Positions 15,074 to 22,040 of a stretch of DNA of 43,768 bases are shown here, one piece after another. Position numbers and translations under genes: made by a program. The notes below the pieces were generated by a model, which was not told the origin of the DNA, did not search any database, and saw only the letters and a list, made by a program, of their open reading frames with translations. The DNA comes from a virus, in IMG/VR virus record IMGVR_UViG_3300020183_003705, positions 1 to 43,768 of that record, one strand, 5' to 3'. Positions within the stretch are counted from its first letter, which is position 1. Every line of letters starts with the position of its first letter.

Positions 15074-15081
15074 TATTTATC
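15074..15081 (+). promoter_or_regulatory. TATTTATC (one mismatch to TATTTATA) before the protease gene
   Basis: Begins right at the end of the preceding gene and lies 12 bases before the ATG at 15094, followed by an A-tract as at the other sites. Confidence 0.35.
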
Positions 15082-15093
15082 ATAAAAAAGATT

Positions 15094-15804
15094 ATGAAAA
15101 TATTAGGACCAAACGATACAGGTAAAGGAATATTAGTTGAGTGGGATGCGGGTACAATTAACCCAAATGAATATAGAAACAGTAAAGTTATTAAAGAATC
15201 TTATGGTCAATTAGATTATTCAAAACCTTTCGAATTCTTCGCCACATTACAAAAATATGGAGTTCCAAATAGGAATGGAAGAATTTATCCTGAGAAAATA
15301 TTAAAAAGAGAAGCAGAAAGATATAAAGAAATGATCGAGAGGGGTATGTCAATATCTGAATTGAATCACCCAGAGTCTTCGTTAATTGATTTAGATAGAG
15401 TTGCTCATTTAATAACCGATGTTTGGTGGGAAGATAATGTACTTGTTGGAAAAATTAAACTATTAACAACACCTGGTTTTCACGAAAGAGGTATAGTATC
15501 TTCAAAAGGTGATATTGCAGCCAATATGATGAGGCAAGGTGTAACTATGGGTGTATCGTCAAGAGGTGTTGGGTCATTAGTAAAAAAAGGTGAACAAAAT
15601 GAAGTGCAGGACGATTTCGAATTGATTTGTTTTGATTTAGTATCTTCACCGTCGACTCCAGGGGCTTATCTTTACTTAAACAAAGGTGATAGAACTAAAT
15701 ACGAAGAAAAATTAACTGAAAACGAAAATATAGAATTATCATCTAATCCTTTGAGTAAATCTGTTGACTTAATGAAAAGATTATCCGATTATTTAGGTAA
15801 TTAA
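15094..15804 (+). CDS. Prohead core protease (T4 gp21-like)
   Basis: 236 residues. The family core spans about 47-195: FFATLQKYGVPNRNGRIYP, SELNHPESS with catalytic His92, a strand WWEDNVLVGKIKLL, GVTMGVSSRGVGS with candidate Ser155, and FDLVSSPSTPGAYLYL. T4 gp21 is a serine-type protease of the prohead core that cleaves scaffold, internal proteins and gp23 after [IL]-x-E, and then degrades itself. The capsid protein downstream has a fitting INE site at 58-60. Order protease, small protein, scaffold, capsid equals the T4 21-22-23 arrangement. Confidence 0.92.
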   Translation: MKILGPNDTGKGILVEWDAGTINPNEYRNSKVIKESYGQLDYSKPFEFFATLQKYGVPNRNGRIYPEKILKREAERYKEMIERGMSISELNHPESSLIDLDRVAHLITDVWWEDNVLVGKIKLLTTPGFHERGIVSSKGDIAANMMRQGVTMGVSSRGVGSLVKKGEQNEVQDDFELICFDLVSSPSTPGAYLYLNKGDRTKYEEKLTENENIELSSNPLSKSVDLMKRLSDYLGN

Positions 15805-15816
15805 AAAATAATAATT

Positions 15817-16026
15817 ATGGATGAAAAATATTTTGTAGCAAAAATCTCAACTGACTTTGTTGACGAGAACACGGGTAAAATTAAAAAAGTGAAAGAAGAA
15901 AAATTAGTTAAGGGTTATTCACCAACTGACGTTGAGGCTAAAGTCACAAAGGTTTTTGAGTCTTACACATTAGATTGGAGAATCACTGCGATTGTTGAAA
16001 GTAAGATAGATGAAGTGATAGAATAA
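15817..16026 (+). CDS. DUF4494-like small protein
   Basis: 69 residues. YFVAKISTDFVDENTGK, IKKVKEEKLVKGYSPTDVEAKV and a terminal RITAIVESKIDEVI correspond to the pattern of DUF4494 proteins of Bacteroidota and their phages ('y.a.syteAE' core, then a strand-helix end). Function unknown. It follows the protease gene by 12 bases and is closed by a terminator at 16056. Confidence 0.6.
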   Translation: MDEKYFVAKISTDFVDENTGKIKKVKEEKLVKGYSPTDVEAKVTKVFESYTLDWRITAIVESKIDEVIE

Positions 16027-16055
16027 TACTAATTAATATTGTAATTTTTTATATT

Positions 16056-16082
16056 GGGGACATCTTAGTCTCCTTTTTTTTT
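16056..16082 (+). terminator. Rho-independent terminator after protease/DUF4494
   Basis: GGGGAC (16056-16061), loop ATCTTA, GTCTCC (16068-16073), then a run of 9 T. The stem includes one G-U pair. It separates the protease unit from the scaffold gene. Confidence 0.82.
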
Positions 16083-16112
16083 GCATAAAAATAATTTTTT
16101 TGTATTTCCATA

Positions 16113-16120
16113 TATTTATT
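16113..16120 (+). promoter_or_regulatory. TATTTATT (one mismatch) before the scaffold gene
   Basis: Within CATATATTTATTTGATAA, downstream of the terminator at 16056 and 34 bases before the ATG at 16155. A promoter is expected here because the upstream unit is terminated. Confidence 0.4.
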
Positions 16121-16154
16121 TGATAAATAAACGATCAAAATACTATTTTAAATA

Positions 16155-17753
16155 ATGAGTATGCAAACAAAATCGATAGTAGAAGACACTTTATTAAAAA
16201 TTAAAGCTGTTGAGGAAGCTATCAGTGAAAACGCAAAAGGAATACTTGCTTCAACTATGAAGGAAGAAATCAGTGAATTAGTTAAGGAATCATTGAATGA
16301 TTCGAAAAGAAAAAGAAAGTCACTTAGAGAACAAGAAGAAGTACCAGTTTCTGATGAAGAAGAGGTAGAAGTTGATGCGGAAGCAACAGACGACATGGGT
16401 GACGAAGAAGAATCTATTGAGATGGAAGACATGGAAGATGAAGACATGGAAGACATGGAAGATGAAGACATGGTAGACATGGAAGATGAAGACATGGTAG
16501 ACATGGAAGACATGGAAGATGAAGGTCTACAATCAGTATCAATGGATGATAATGAAATACCTCCTTTGGATATGACATCTGCGTCTCCTGAAGAAGTTTT
16601 AAAGGTTTTTAAAGCTATGGGTGATGAGGACGGTATCATTGTTAAAAAAGAAGGTAATTTTTTACACCTTTCAGACAATGAAACTAACAAAGATTATCTA
16701 ATTCAAACCGAGGGTAAAAAAAGAAATGACATGAGATCAAAAATAAACGAAGATGTTTTGTATGAAATACAATTTAAAGATGAAGAAGGCGAAAGACCAA
16801 GTCGTAGAAGATCATTTAGAGACATGGAAACTGATATTGAAGATGTAGATATGGATATGGGTGAAATGGAAGATATGTATGAAATGGAAGATATGTATGA
16901 AATGGAAGATATGTATGAAATGGAAGATATGTATGAAATGGAAGATATGTATGAAATGCAAGACATGTACGAAGATTCTCAATTTGAAATGCATGAAGAC
17001 GCAGATGAAACAATCTATGAATTAGAAATGGACAAATCTGAAGAAGAAGATTTAGAAGAATCTGAAGAAGAAGATTTAGAAGAATCTGAAGAAGAAGATT
17101 TAGAAGAATCTTTCAAATCAAAAGGTAGAATAGGTAAAATGAAATTTAAATACCCATCGAAATTAAAAAGAGGGGTTACTGAAATTTCAGATGAGGAATC
17201 TGAGTTTGGTGAATGGAATGAGGAAGAGGACGATGAACTTGTAAACGATGAAGATGATAAAGAAACAGAAACTAAAGAAGCTTCAAGAACTATGACATAT
17301 AGAAGAAGATCTGAAAGAGGAAGAGTTGCGACACCTATACGAGTTTCAGAAAACAGAACTAAAGAGATAAAAGTATTAAGAGAAAAAAATGAAGAATATA
17401 AAAAAGCTTTAGATTTTTTCAGAAATAAACTTAATGAAGTTGCTGTCTTCAATTCTAATTTAGCATATTCAACTAGATTGTTCACGGAACATTCAACAAC
17501 AAAACAAGAAAAGATTAATATTCTTAGAAGATTTGACAATGTTGAAACTTTGAAAGAATCAAAAAATCTTTATAAATCAATTAAAAACGAATTAGATAAC
17601 AATAACCAAAAAGGTAATGTTGTGAAAGAATCTATTGAAAGAAAAGTAACAAAAACTCCACAAAGCGGTTCTGCAACTAATTTGATTGAAAGTAAAACTT
17701 ATGAGAATCCACAATTCTTGAGAATGAAGGATTTGATGACAAAAATTAAATAA
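16155..17753 (+). CDS. Acidic prohead scaffold-like protein with tandem repeats
   Basis: 532 residues. Position (between the gp21-like protease and gp23-like capsid genes), extreme acidity and helical ends fit a T4 gp22-type core scaffold, though I see no diagnostic gp22 motif. N-terminus: helical SIVEDTLLKIKAVEEAISE. The middle is dominated by three repeat tracts: EDMEDED-like (about 90-122), EMEDMY (about 237-272) and SEEEDLEE (about 295-318). C-terminal part: basic then helical (IKVLREKNEEYKKALDFF, VAVFNSNLAYSTRLFTEH), ending MKDLMTKIK. Several I/L-x-E tripeptides could be protease sites, as expected for a scaffold degraded during maturation. Confidence 0.75.
   Translation: MSMQTKSIVEDTLLKIKAVEEAISENAKGILASTMKEEISELVKESLNDSKRKRKSLREQEEVPVSDEEEVEVDAEATDDMGDEEESIEMEDMEDEDMEDMEDEDMVDMEDEDMVDMEDMEDEGLQSVSMDDNEIPPLDMTSASPEEVLKVFKAMGDEDGIIVKKEGNFLHLSDNETNKDYLIQTEGKKRNDMRSKINEDVLYEIQFKDEEGERPSRRRSFRDMETDIEDVDMDMGEMEDMYEMEDMYEMEDMYEMEDMYEMEDMYEMQDMYEDSQFEMHEDADETIYELEMDKSEEEDLEESEEEDLEESEEEDLEESFKSKGRIGKMKFKYPSKLKRGVTEISDEESEFGEWNEEEDDELVNDEDDKETETKEASRTMTYRRRSERGRVATPIRVSENRTKEIKVLREKNEEYKKALDFFRNKLNEVAVFNSNLAYSTRLFTEHSTTKQEKINILRRFDNVETLKESKNLYKSIKNELDNNNQKGNVVKESIERKVTKTPQSGSATNLIESKTYENPQFLRMKDLMTKIK
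16422..16522 (+). repeat. Degenerate acidic codon repeat
   Basis: Imperfect 9- and 15-base units of GAAGACATG and GAAGAT encode EDMEDED, EDMVDMED and similar. In frame within the scaffold gene. Confidence 0.8.
16863..16970 (+). repeat. 18-bp tandem repeat, 6 copies
   Basis: Unit GAAATGGAAGATATGTAT (EMEDMY). Five exact copies start at 16863, 16881, 16899, 16917 and 16935; a diverged sixth starts at 16953. It is in frame, so slippage would only change protein length. Confidence 0.95.
17037..17108 (+). repeat. 24-bp tandem repeat, 3 exact copies
   Basis: The unit encodes SEEEDLEE and repeats exactly at 17037, 17061 and 17085, followed by another Ser codon. It lies in the scaffold gene. Confidence 0.95.
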
Positions 17754-17778
17754 AAATAAACTTTTTTAAAAAACTGTA

Positions 17779-17786
17779 TATTTATA
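17779..17786 (+). promoter_or_regulatory. TATTTATA element of the major capsid gene
   Basis: An exact match within GTATATTTATATAC, a palindromic context, 42 bases before the ATG at 17829. The leader is A-rich. Confidence 0.5.
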
Positions 17787-17828
17787 TACATAAAATAAAA
17801 AAAATAAACTCTAATTAAAAATAAAAAA

Positions 17829-19625
17829 ATGGGAGCATTATTAGAATCAGGTCTTGTTGGTAACATAGGTTTGAAACACCTTAAAGTTATCAAAGAAGAT
17901 ACAATTAACAAATGGGATAGATTAGGATTCCTAGACGGTCTTAAAGGACACGTTAAAGAGAACATGGCACAATTATATGAAAATCAAGCATCTCACCTAA
18001 TTAACGAAGCGGCTGCGACTGATAGCTCAGGTTCATTTGAAACTGTAGTTTTCCCAATCGTAAGACGCGTATTTTCTAAATTATTGGCTAATGATTTAGT
18101 ATCAGTACAAGCAATGAACTTACCTATCGGTAAATTGTTCTACTTCGTACCTAAAATTCAAAGTTATCAAGCGGCAGGATCAAACTCTATTGATCATTAT
18201 CCACCAATCGGCGGACCAACTTCTCCAAATTCAGATCCTACTCAAGGGTACACTGACGGAAGTAAAAACCTTTATGATAGATTTTACGAAGGAAATGAAG
18301 CCGGATTAGATCCTGCAGGTCTTTTCGATTATTCAAAAGGTTCTTATACTGCTATTACTTCAACCGCAGTACAAACAGTTGCATGGTCTAACGGTTCTTT
18401 AGTACAATCAGGATACACAACAGGTGAATATAGAAAAGTTCTTTTAGCACTTTCAGGATTTTCTTCAGCAGGTGCTGGAAAACTTATCGGACCTGATGGT
18501 CAAGAAATGGATAACGAAGCGTTCCTTTCAGACTTAACTATCAACGCTGTAAGTTCTGGGGCGTTCTCAGGAGCTGGTTCAGGTAACCTATTATTTAGAG
18601 TAGTAACTCAAAAATATGGTAAAGGTATCGTACAATATGGTTCTCAAGCAACTACAACATGGTCTTCAACAGGTAATGGAGGATCTTATGATGATATTTG
18701 TGACCAAGCAGGTATTATCTACTTAGAAGTTGATTTACAAGTTCCTTGTTCAATCGGAGCAAACTCTTTAGATGGTTACTCAGGTTTAACTACAACTGTC
18801 GCTGGTACAACAACTGCAGGTTCTCAATTTGAAGCAACTTATAGAAGATACAAAGAATTGGAATTTGAAGACAAAATTGGTGAAGTTTCTTTTGACCTTG
18901 AGTCAGTTACTGTTTCTGTTACAGAAAGAAAACTAAGAGCGCAATGGTCACCTGAATTGGCACAAGACGTTTCTGCATTCCATAACATCGACGCTGAGGC
19001 TGAATTAACAGCTTTATTGTCTGAACAAGTGGCAGCAGAAATCGATAGAGAAATCTTGAGAGACCTTAGAAAAGGAGCAGCTTGGAACCTAAGATGGGAT
19101 TACAACGGATGGAAAAGAGGTACTGCTTCTAACCCATTAACTCAATACACACAAAAAGATTGGAATCAAACTTTGATTACAGCAATCAACCAAATTTCAG
19201 CACAAATCCACAAGTCTACATTAAGAGGTGGAGCTAACTGGATTGTTGTTTCTTCTGAGATTTCTGCAATCTTTGATGATTTAGAATACTTCCACGTATC
19301 TAACGCGTCTCCTGAGCAAGATCAATACAATATGGGTATTGAAAGAGTTGGTACATTGGCAGGAAGATACCAAGTGTATAGAGACCCTTACTTCCCACCA
19401 AATACAGTATTGTTGGGTCACAAAGGTTCTTCATTGTTAGACACAGGGTACGTTTACGCACCGTATGTTCCTCTACAATTGACACCTACTATGTATAACC
19501 CATTCAACTTCACGCCTATCAAAGGTATTATGACCAGATACGCTAAGAAGATGGTAAATAATCGCTTCTACGGACGAATTACCGTTGATGGTGTTAGAAC
19601 GTTTGATTTAAGAGAATTGAGATAA
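17829..19625 (+). CDS. Major capsid protein (T4 gp23-like)
   Basis: 598 residues. The family signature is strong: WDRLGFLDGL (29-38), QLYENQASHLINEAAATDSS (49-68), VVFPIVRRVFSKLLANDLVSVQ, MNLPIGKLFYFVP. Later come KIGEVSFDLESVTVSVTERKL, LSEQVAAEIDREILRDL and the closing KMVNNRFYGRITVDGV. The predicted prohead-protease cut is after E60 (I58-N59-E60), near the T4 gp23 site at residue 65. Codon choice is unlike the neighbours: many ATC, AAC and TTC codons and higher GC, which fits very high expression. A strong terminator follows. No intron or intein interrupts the gene, but an HNH endonuclease gene sits right behind it. Confidence 0.97.
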   Translation: MGALLESGLVGNIGLKHLKVIKEDTINKWDRLGFLDGLKGHVKENMAQLYENQASHLINEAAATDSSGSFETVVFPIVRRVFSKLLANDLVSVQAMNLPIGKLFYFVPKIQSYQAAGSNSIDHYPPIGGPTSPNSDPTQGYTDGSKNLYDRFYEGNEAGLDPAGLFDYSKGSYTAITSTAVQTVAWSNGSLVQSGYTTGEYRKVLLALSGFSSAGAGKLIGPDGQEMDNEAFLSDLTINAVSSGAFSGAGSGNLLFRVVTQKYGKGIVQYGSQATTTWSSTGNGGSYDDICDQAGIIYLEVDLQVPCSIGANSLDGYSGLTTTVAGTTTAGSQFEATYRRYKELEFEDKIGEVSFDLESVTVSVTERKLRAQWSPELAQDVSAFHNIDAEAELTALLSEQVAAEIDREILRDLRKGAAWNLRWDYNGWKRGTASNPLTQYTQKDWNQTLITAINQISAQIHKSTLRGGANWIVVSSEISAIFDDLEYFHVSNASPEQDQYNMGIERVGTLAGRYQVYRDPYFPPNTVLLGHKGSSLLDTGYVYAPYVPLQLTPTMYNPFNFTPIKGIMTRYAKKMVNNRFYGRITVDGVRTFDLRELR

Positions 19626-19647
19626 TCAAAATCTTAAAATAACCTAC

Positions 19648-19676
19648 AAAGGAGACAAGATATTGTCTCCTTTTTT
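19648..19676 (+). terminator. Rho-independent terminator of the capsid gene
   Basis: GGAGACAA (19651-19658), loop GATA, TTGTCTCC (19663-19670): a perfect 8-bp stem extended by flanking AAA/TTT and a T-tract. It lies 26 bases after the capsid stop. Confidence 0.92.
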
Positions 19677-19729
19677 ATTTTTTTATATTTACTATATGTT
19701 TTTTGGTAAAATGTATTATATTTATAATT

Positions 19730-20407
19730 ATGAAGAAAATAGAACTAATTAAAGAAGAAATAGATAAAATTTTAAAAATGTATAATGAAGAATTATTTGG
19801 TTCTCACACTATTTCACAAAAAACGGGCATTAGTAAGCCAACAATCTTAAAGATTTTAAAAGAAAATGGTGTTATTATGGGCCCATCAGGTAGAAGAAAT
19901 ATTGGGGGTAAAAAAGTTGCAGATAAAAAATGGAGGGACAAAAATAAAGATTATATGTGTAATAAATCCAAAAATTGGTACGAACAAAACAAAGAACACA
20001 GAAAACAATATTTAAAAGAATACCGTGAAAAAAACATAGACAAAATTCGTGAAACAAAAAAAAACTACGAAAAAATACGTAAAGCGACTGATCCAATTTA
20101 TAAACTAATATCCAACTTCAGAACGGCAATCTATCAAGTATTAAAAGAAAACAAAGTCCAAAAAAAAGGACACTATTTTGACATACTTAAATATTCGCCA
20201 GAAAACTTAGTAGGACATTTAGAAAGTAAATTTAAAGATAATATGACTTGGGACAATTATGGTGAATGGCACGTAGACCATATAAAACCAATATCATCGT
20301 TTCAAATAACAGAAATTGGTGATAAAGAATTTATGTCTTGTTGGTCGTTAGACAACCTTCAACCATTGTGGAATAATGATAATATCCGAAAATCAAATAA
20401 ATTATAA
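19730..20407 (+). CDS. HNH homing endonuclease behind the capsid gene
   Basis: 225 residues from the ATG at 19730; an upstream ATG at 19703 would add a hydrophobic stub and is less likely. A helix-turn-helix lies at about 20-46 (HTISQKTGISKPTILKILKE). A long Lys-rich helical linker follows (about 65-120). The HNH domain is at about 174-225: WHVDHIKPIS with H181, D183 and H184, then WSLDNLQPLWNNDNIRKSNKL with N209 and N218. This is the group of phage HNH nucleases with an N-terminal HTH. Placement just after the capsid terminator is typical of free-standing homing endonucleases beside highly conserved genes. Confidence 0.88.
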   Translation: MKKIELIKEEIDKILKMYNEELFGSHTISQKTGISKPTILKILKENGVIMGPSGRRNIGGKKVADKKWRDKNKDYMCNKSKNWYEQNKEHRKQYLKEYREKNIDKIRETKKNYEKIRKATDPIYKLISNFRTAIYQVLKENKVQKKGHYFDILKYSPENLVGHLESKFKDNMTWDNYGEWHVDHIKPISSFQITEIGDKEFMSCWSLDNLQPLWNNDNIRKSNKL

Positions 20408-20421
20408 TAAAATTAATGTGA

Positions 20422-20880
20422 ATGAATAGATGGGATATGTTTGAAAGGTTGTTTACATCGGTAATTGCGGTAGCTCAACCTTTCATCATTTATTTCCTAT
20501 ACGGTGACAATCAAGCAATATCTAGAGTATGGGACACACCATTACAACCTTTATTTATTATCACAAACGCACTTGTTAGTTTTTTCTTTTTCAAATTACC
20601 AAAATGGAGAATACCCGCAACACTACTACTTCTTTTAACTTCTTTTTCTGTTACTGACCATTTTATATTACATAATATTTTTGCAATACTATTTTTTATT
20701 TTCTCTGCAGTTTCTTTATGGAGTATAAAAAAGTTTAGATATTATTTTTTTATATTTTTAATGTCTGCAATTTTTTTATTTGACGGATTATTTTGGGCTG
20801 AGACTTGTGGTATAATATCATTAGTATTTTATCATACACATTTGACCATATATAGATATTTATTAGAAAAAAAAAGATGA
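20422..20880 (+). CDS. Multi-pass membrane protein of unknown function
   Basis: 152 residues with about five hydrophobic helices: near 8-26, 44-60, 64-78, 83-102 and 105-140. Charged caps such as KLPKWR and KKFRYYF lie between them, and the tail is basic (LLEKKR). I do not recognise a family. It overlaps the next gene by 4 bases (20877-20880). An inner-membrane role in superinfection control or lysis is possible but not shown by the sequence. Confidence 0.6.
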   Translation: MNRWDMFERLFTSVIAVAQPFIIYFLYGDNQAISRVWDTPLQPLFIITNALVSFFFFKLPKWRIPATLLLLLTSFSVTDHFILHNIFAILFFIFSAVSLWSIKKFRYYFFIFLMSAIFLFDGLFWAETCGIISLVFYHTHLTIYRYLLEKKR

Positions 20881-21587
20881 ACGTCAATAGAATAGTTAAA
20901 GGTATAATAAATGAATTAACCTCATCAAGGTATGGTGGTTATTATAATGGACCACTAACTATGGGTGAAGTTTATTGGGACAAAGAAGAGTTGGGTCCAT
21001 TTACTAAAAAAGTTTCAGATTTTTTTAATTCGGATTTAGAGTATGATAGTTATGACGGTGCAATGGATTCACATAAAAAAAACTCTAAAAAATTAGAGTC
21101 AAAATCACGTAAAATTTCAAAATACAATAAAACACACAAACAACTTAGTGACGAAGAAGGCGGAATAGTCAATCAAACACCGGGTAAGGGTAAAAGAATT
21201 GTTCCGGTTAACGAATGGGTTAATTTAAACAACATACCATTAAATGAAGATTTGGCCGTTTGGTTTGGTAAAAAGAAAAAACCCAAAGGTTCAAAACAAC
21301 CAAAAGGACCTTGGGTTGATATTTGTAGAAAAGTTGACGGTAAACATCCACCTTGTGGTAGGTCTGACGCGAGTACTGGATCATATCCTAAATGTAGAGC
21401 GGCAGGAGTTGCCAGTAAAATGTCTGATTCACAAAAAAGATCGGCTTGTCAACAAAAAAGAAGAGCGGAAAAAAAAGATACACAATCAGGAAAAGGACAA
21501 AAACCTGTGATGACATCTTACAAACCGAAAAAGACCCAAAAAGAATCCATAGATATTATTGTAAGAAATATTTTATCAAGTCTTTAA
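20877..21587 (+). CDS. DUF5872-like protein with a capsid-targeting-like leader
   Basis: 236 residues. The N-terminal MNVNRIVKGIINE (1-13) is an amphipathic leader ending in I-N-E, identical to the tripeptide at the predicted capsid-protein cut, so the prohead protease may remove it. Residues about 122-205 hold the conserved part: LNEDLAVWFGKKKKPKGSK, PWVDICRKVDGKHPPCGR, YPKCRAAGVASKMS and SACQQKRRAEKK, a basic module with four Cys known from phages and giant viruses (DUF5872-like). C-terminal IDIIVRNILSSL repeats the leader style. It is convergent with a related gene, the stops overlapping at 21584-21587. An internal, DNA-associated head protein is inferred. Confidence 0.62.
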   Translation: MNVNRIVKGIINELTSSRYGGYYNGPLTMGEVYWDKEELGPFTKKVSDFFNSDLEYDSYDGAMDSHKKNSKKLESKSRKISKYNKTHKQLSDEEGGIVNQTPGKGKRIVPVNEWVNLNNIPLNEDLAVWFGKKKKPKGSKQPKGPWVDICRKVDGKHPPCGRSDASTGSYPKCRAAGVASKMSDSQKRSACQQKRRAEKKDTQSGKGQKPVMTSYKPKKTQKESIDIIVRNILSSL

Positions 21588-22039
21588 CAATAAGCCCCTG
21601 AACAATGTTTTTTACCATCTAAACCTTTAATTTTTCCTTTACATACTTGAACGGCATAACCATTTGCATAGGCGCTCGGGTACACATCAAATTTTGCTTT
21701 AGCTGCCGATTTACCTCTAGCACAAAGTTTAGTTCCTGTTTTTTTACGACCTTCTTCAATCATGTCCTCATCTTCCTCTTCTTCGTATTCATTTTCACCT
21801 TCTATTTCGTTTTTTAAAAAATCGAAAACTTGATCCATATTATTTTTTGCTTCAGCAATATGGTCTTGCGCCCAATCATGACCATCATCTAAAATAGATT
21901 CAATTTCATCTTGATCCATGTCCAATAACATCTCACACTGCCTTTTAATTTGTTCTAAATTTGAAAAGAACATGTATCTACTTGAGTGTTTTTTTTCTTC
22001 TTCTCTTAGCACTTTTCTAATAATTTGATTTATATTCAT
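21584..22039 (-). CDS. Second DUF5872-like protein with a matching leader
   Basis: 151 residues. The leader MNINQIIRKVLRE (1-13) has the same MN[VI]N start, length and terminal [IL]-x-E as the convergent gene at 20877. The middle is acidic (EGENEYEEEEDEDMIEEG). The C-terminal module TKLCARGKSAAKAKF, VYPSAYANGYAVQVCKG and KKHCSGAYC is a recurrent Cys-containing phage motif ('KAKFkVYPSAYAN..as.vCkg'). Function unknown; the leader suggests a head-internal protein. It lies 1 base after the structural gene 22041-23522. Confidence 0.65.
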   Translation of the reverse strand: MNINQIIRKVLREEEKKHSSRYMFFSNLEQIKRQCEMLLDMDQDEIESILDDGHDWAQDHIAEAKNNMDQVFDFLKNEIEGENEYEEEEDEDMIEEGRKKTGTKLCARGKSAAKAKFDVYPSAYANGYAVQVCKGKIKGLDGKKHCSGAYC

Positions 22040-22040
22040 A

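Noticed and set aside
16148-16690. Ser/Met-rich open frame opposite the scaffold gene
   Set aside because: It arises from the antisense of GAA/GAT/ATG repeats. Similar antisense frames at 16703-17013 and 17015-17539 were rejected for the same reason.
16863-17108. CRISPR-like periodicity
   Set aside because: Units of 18 and 24 bases are contiguous without spacers and encode in-frame protein repeats, so this is not a CRISPR array.
19719-19726. TATTTATA just before the HNH endonuclease ATG
   Set aside because: It ends only 3 bases before the start at 19730, so a promoter -10 here could not give a transcript containing this ATG. Chance, or a wrong start, is likely.
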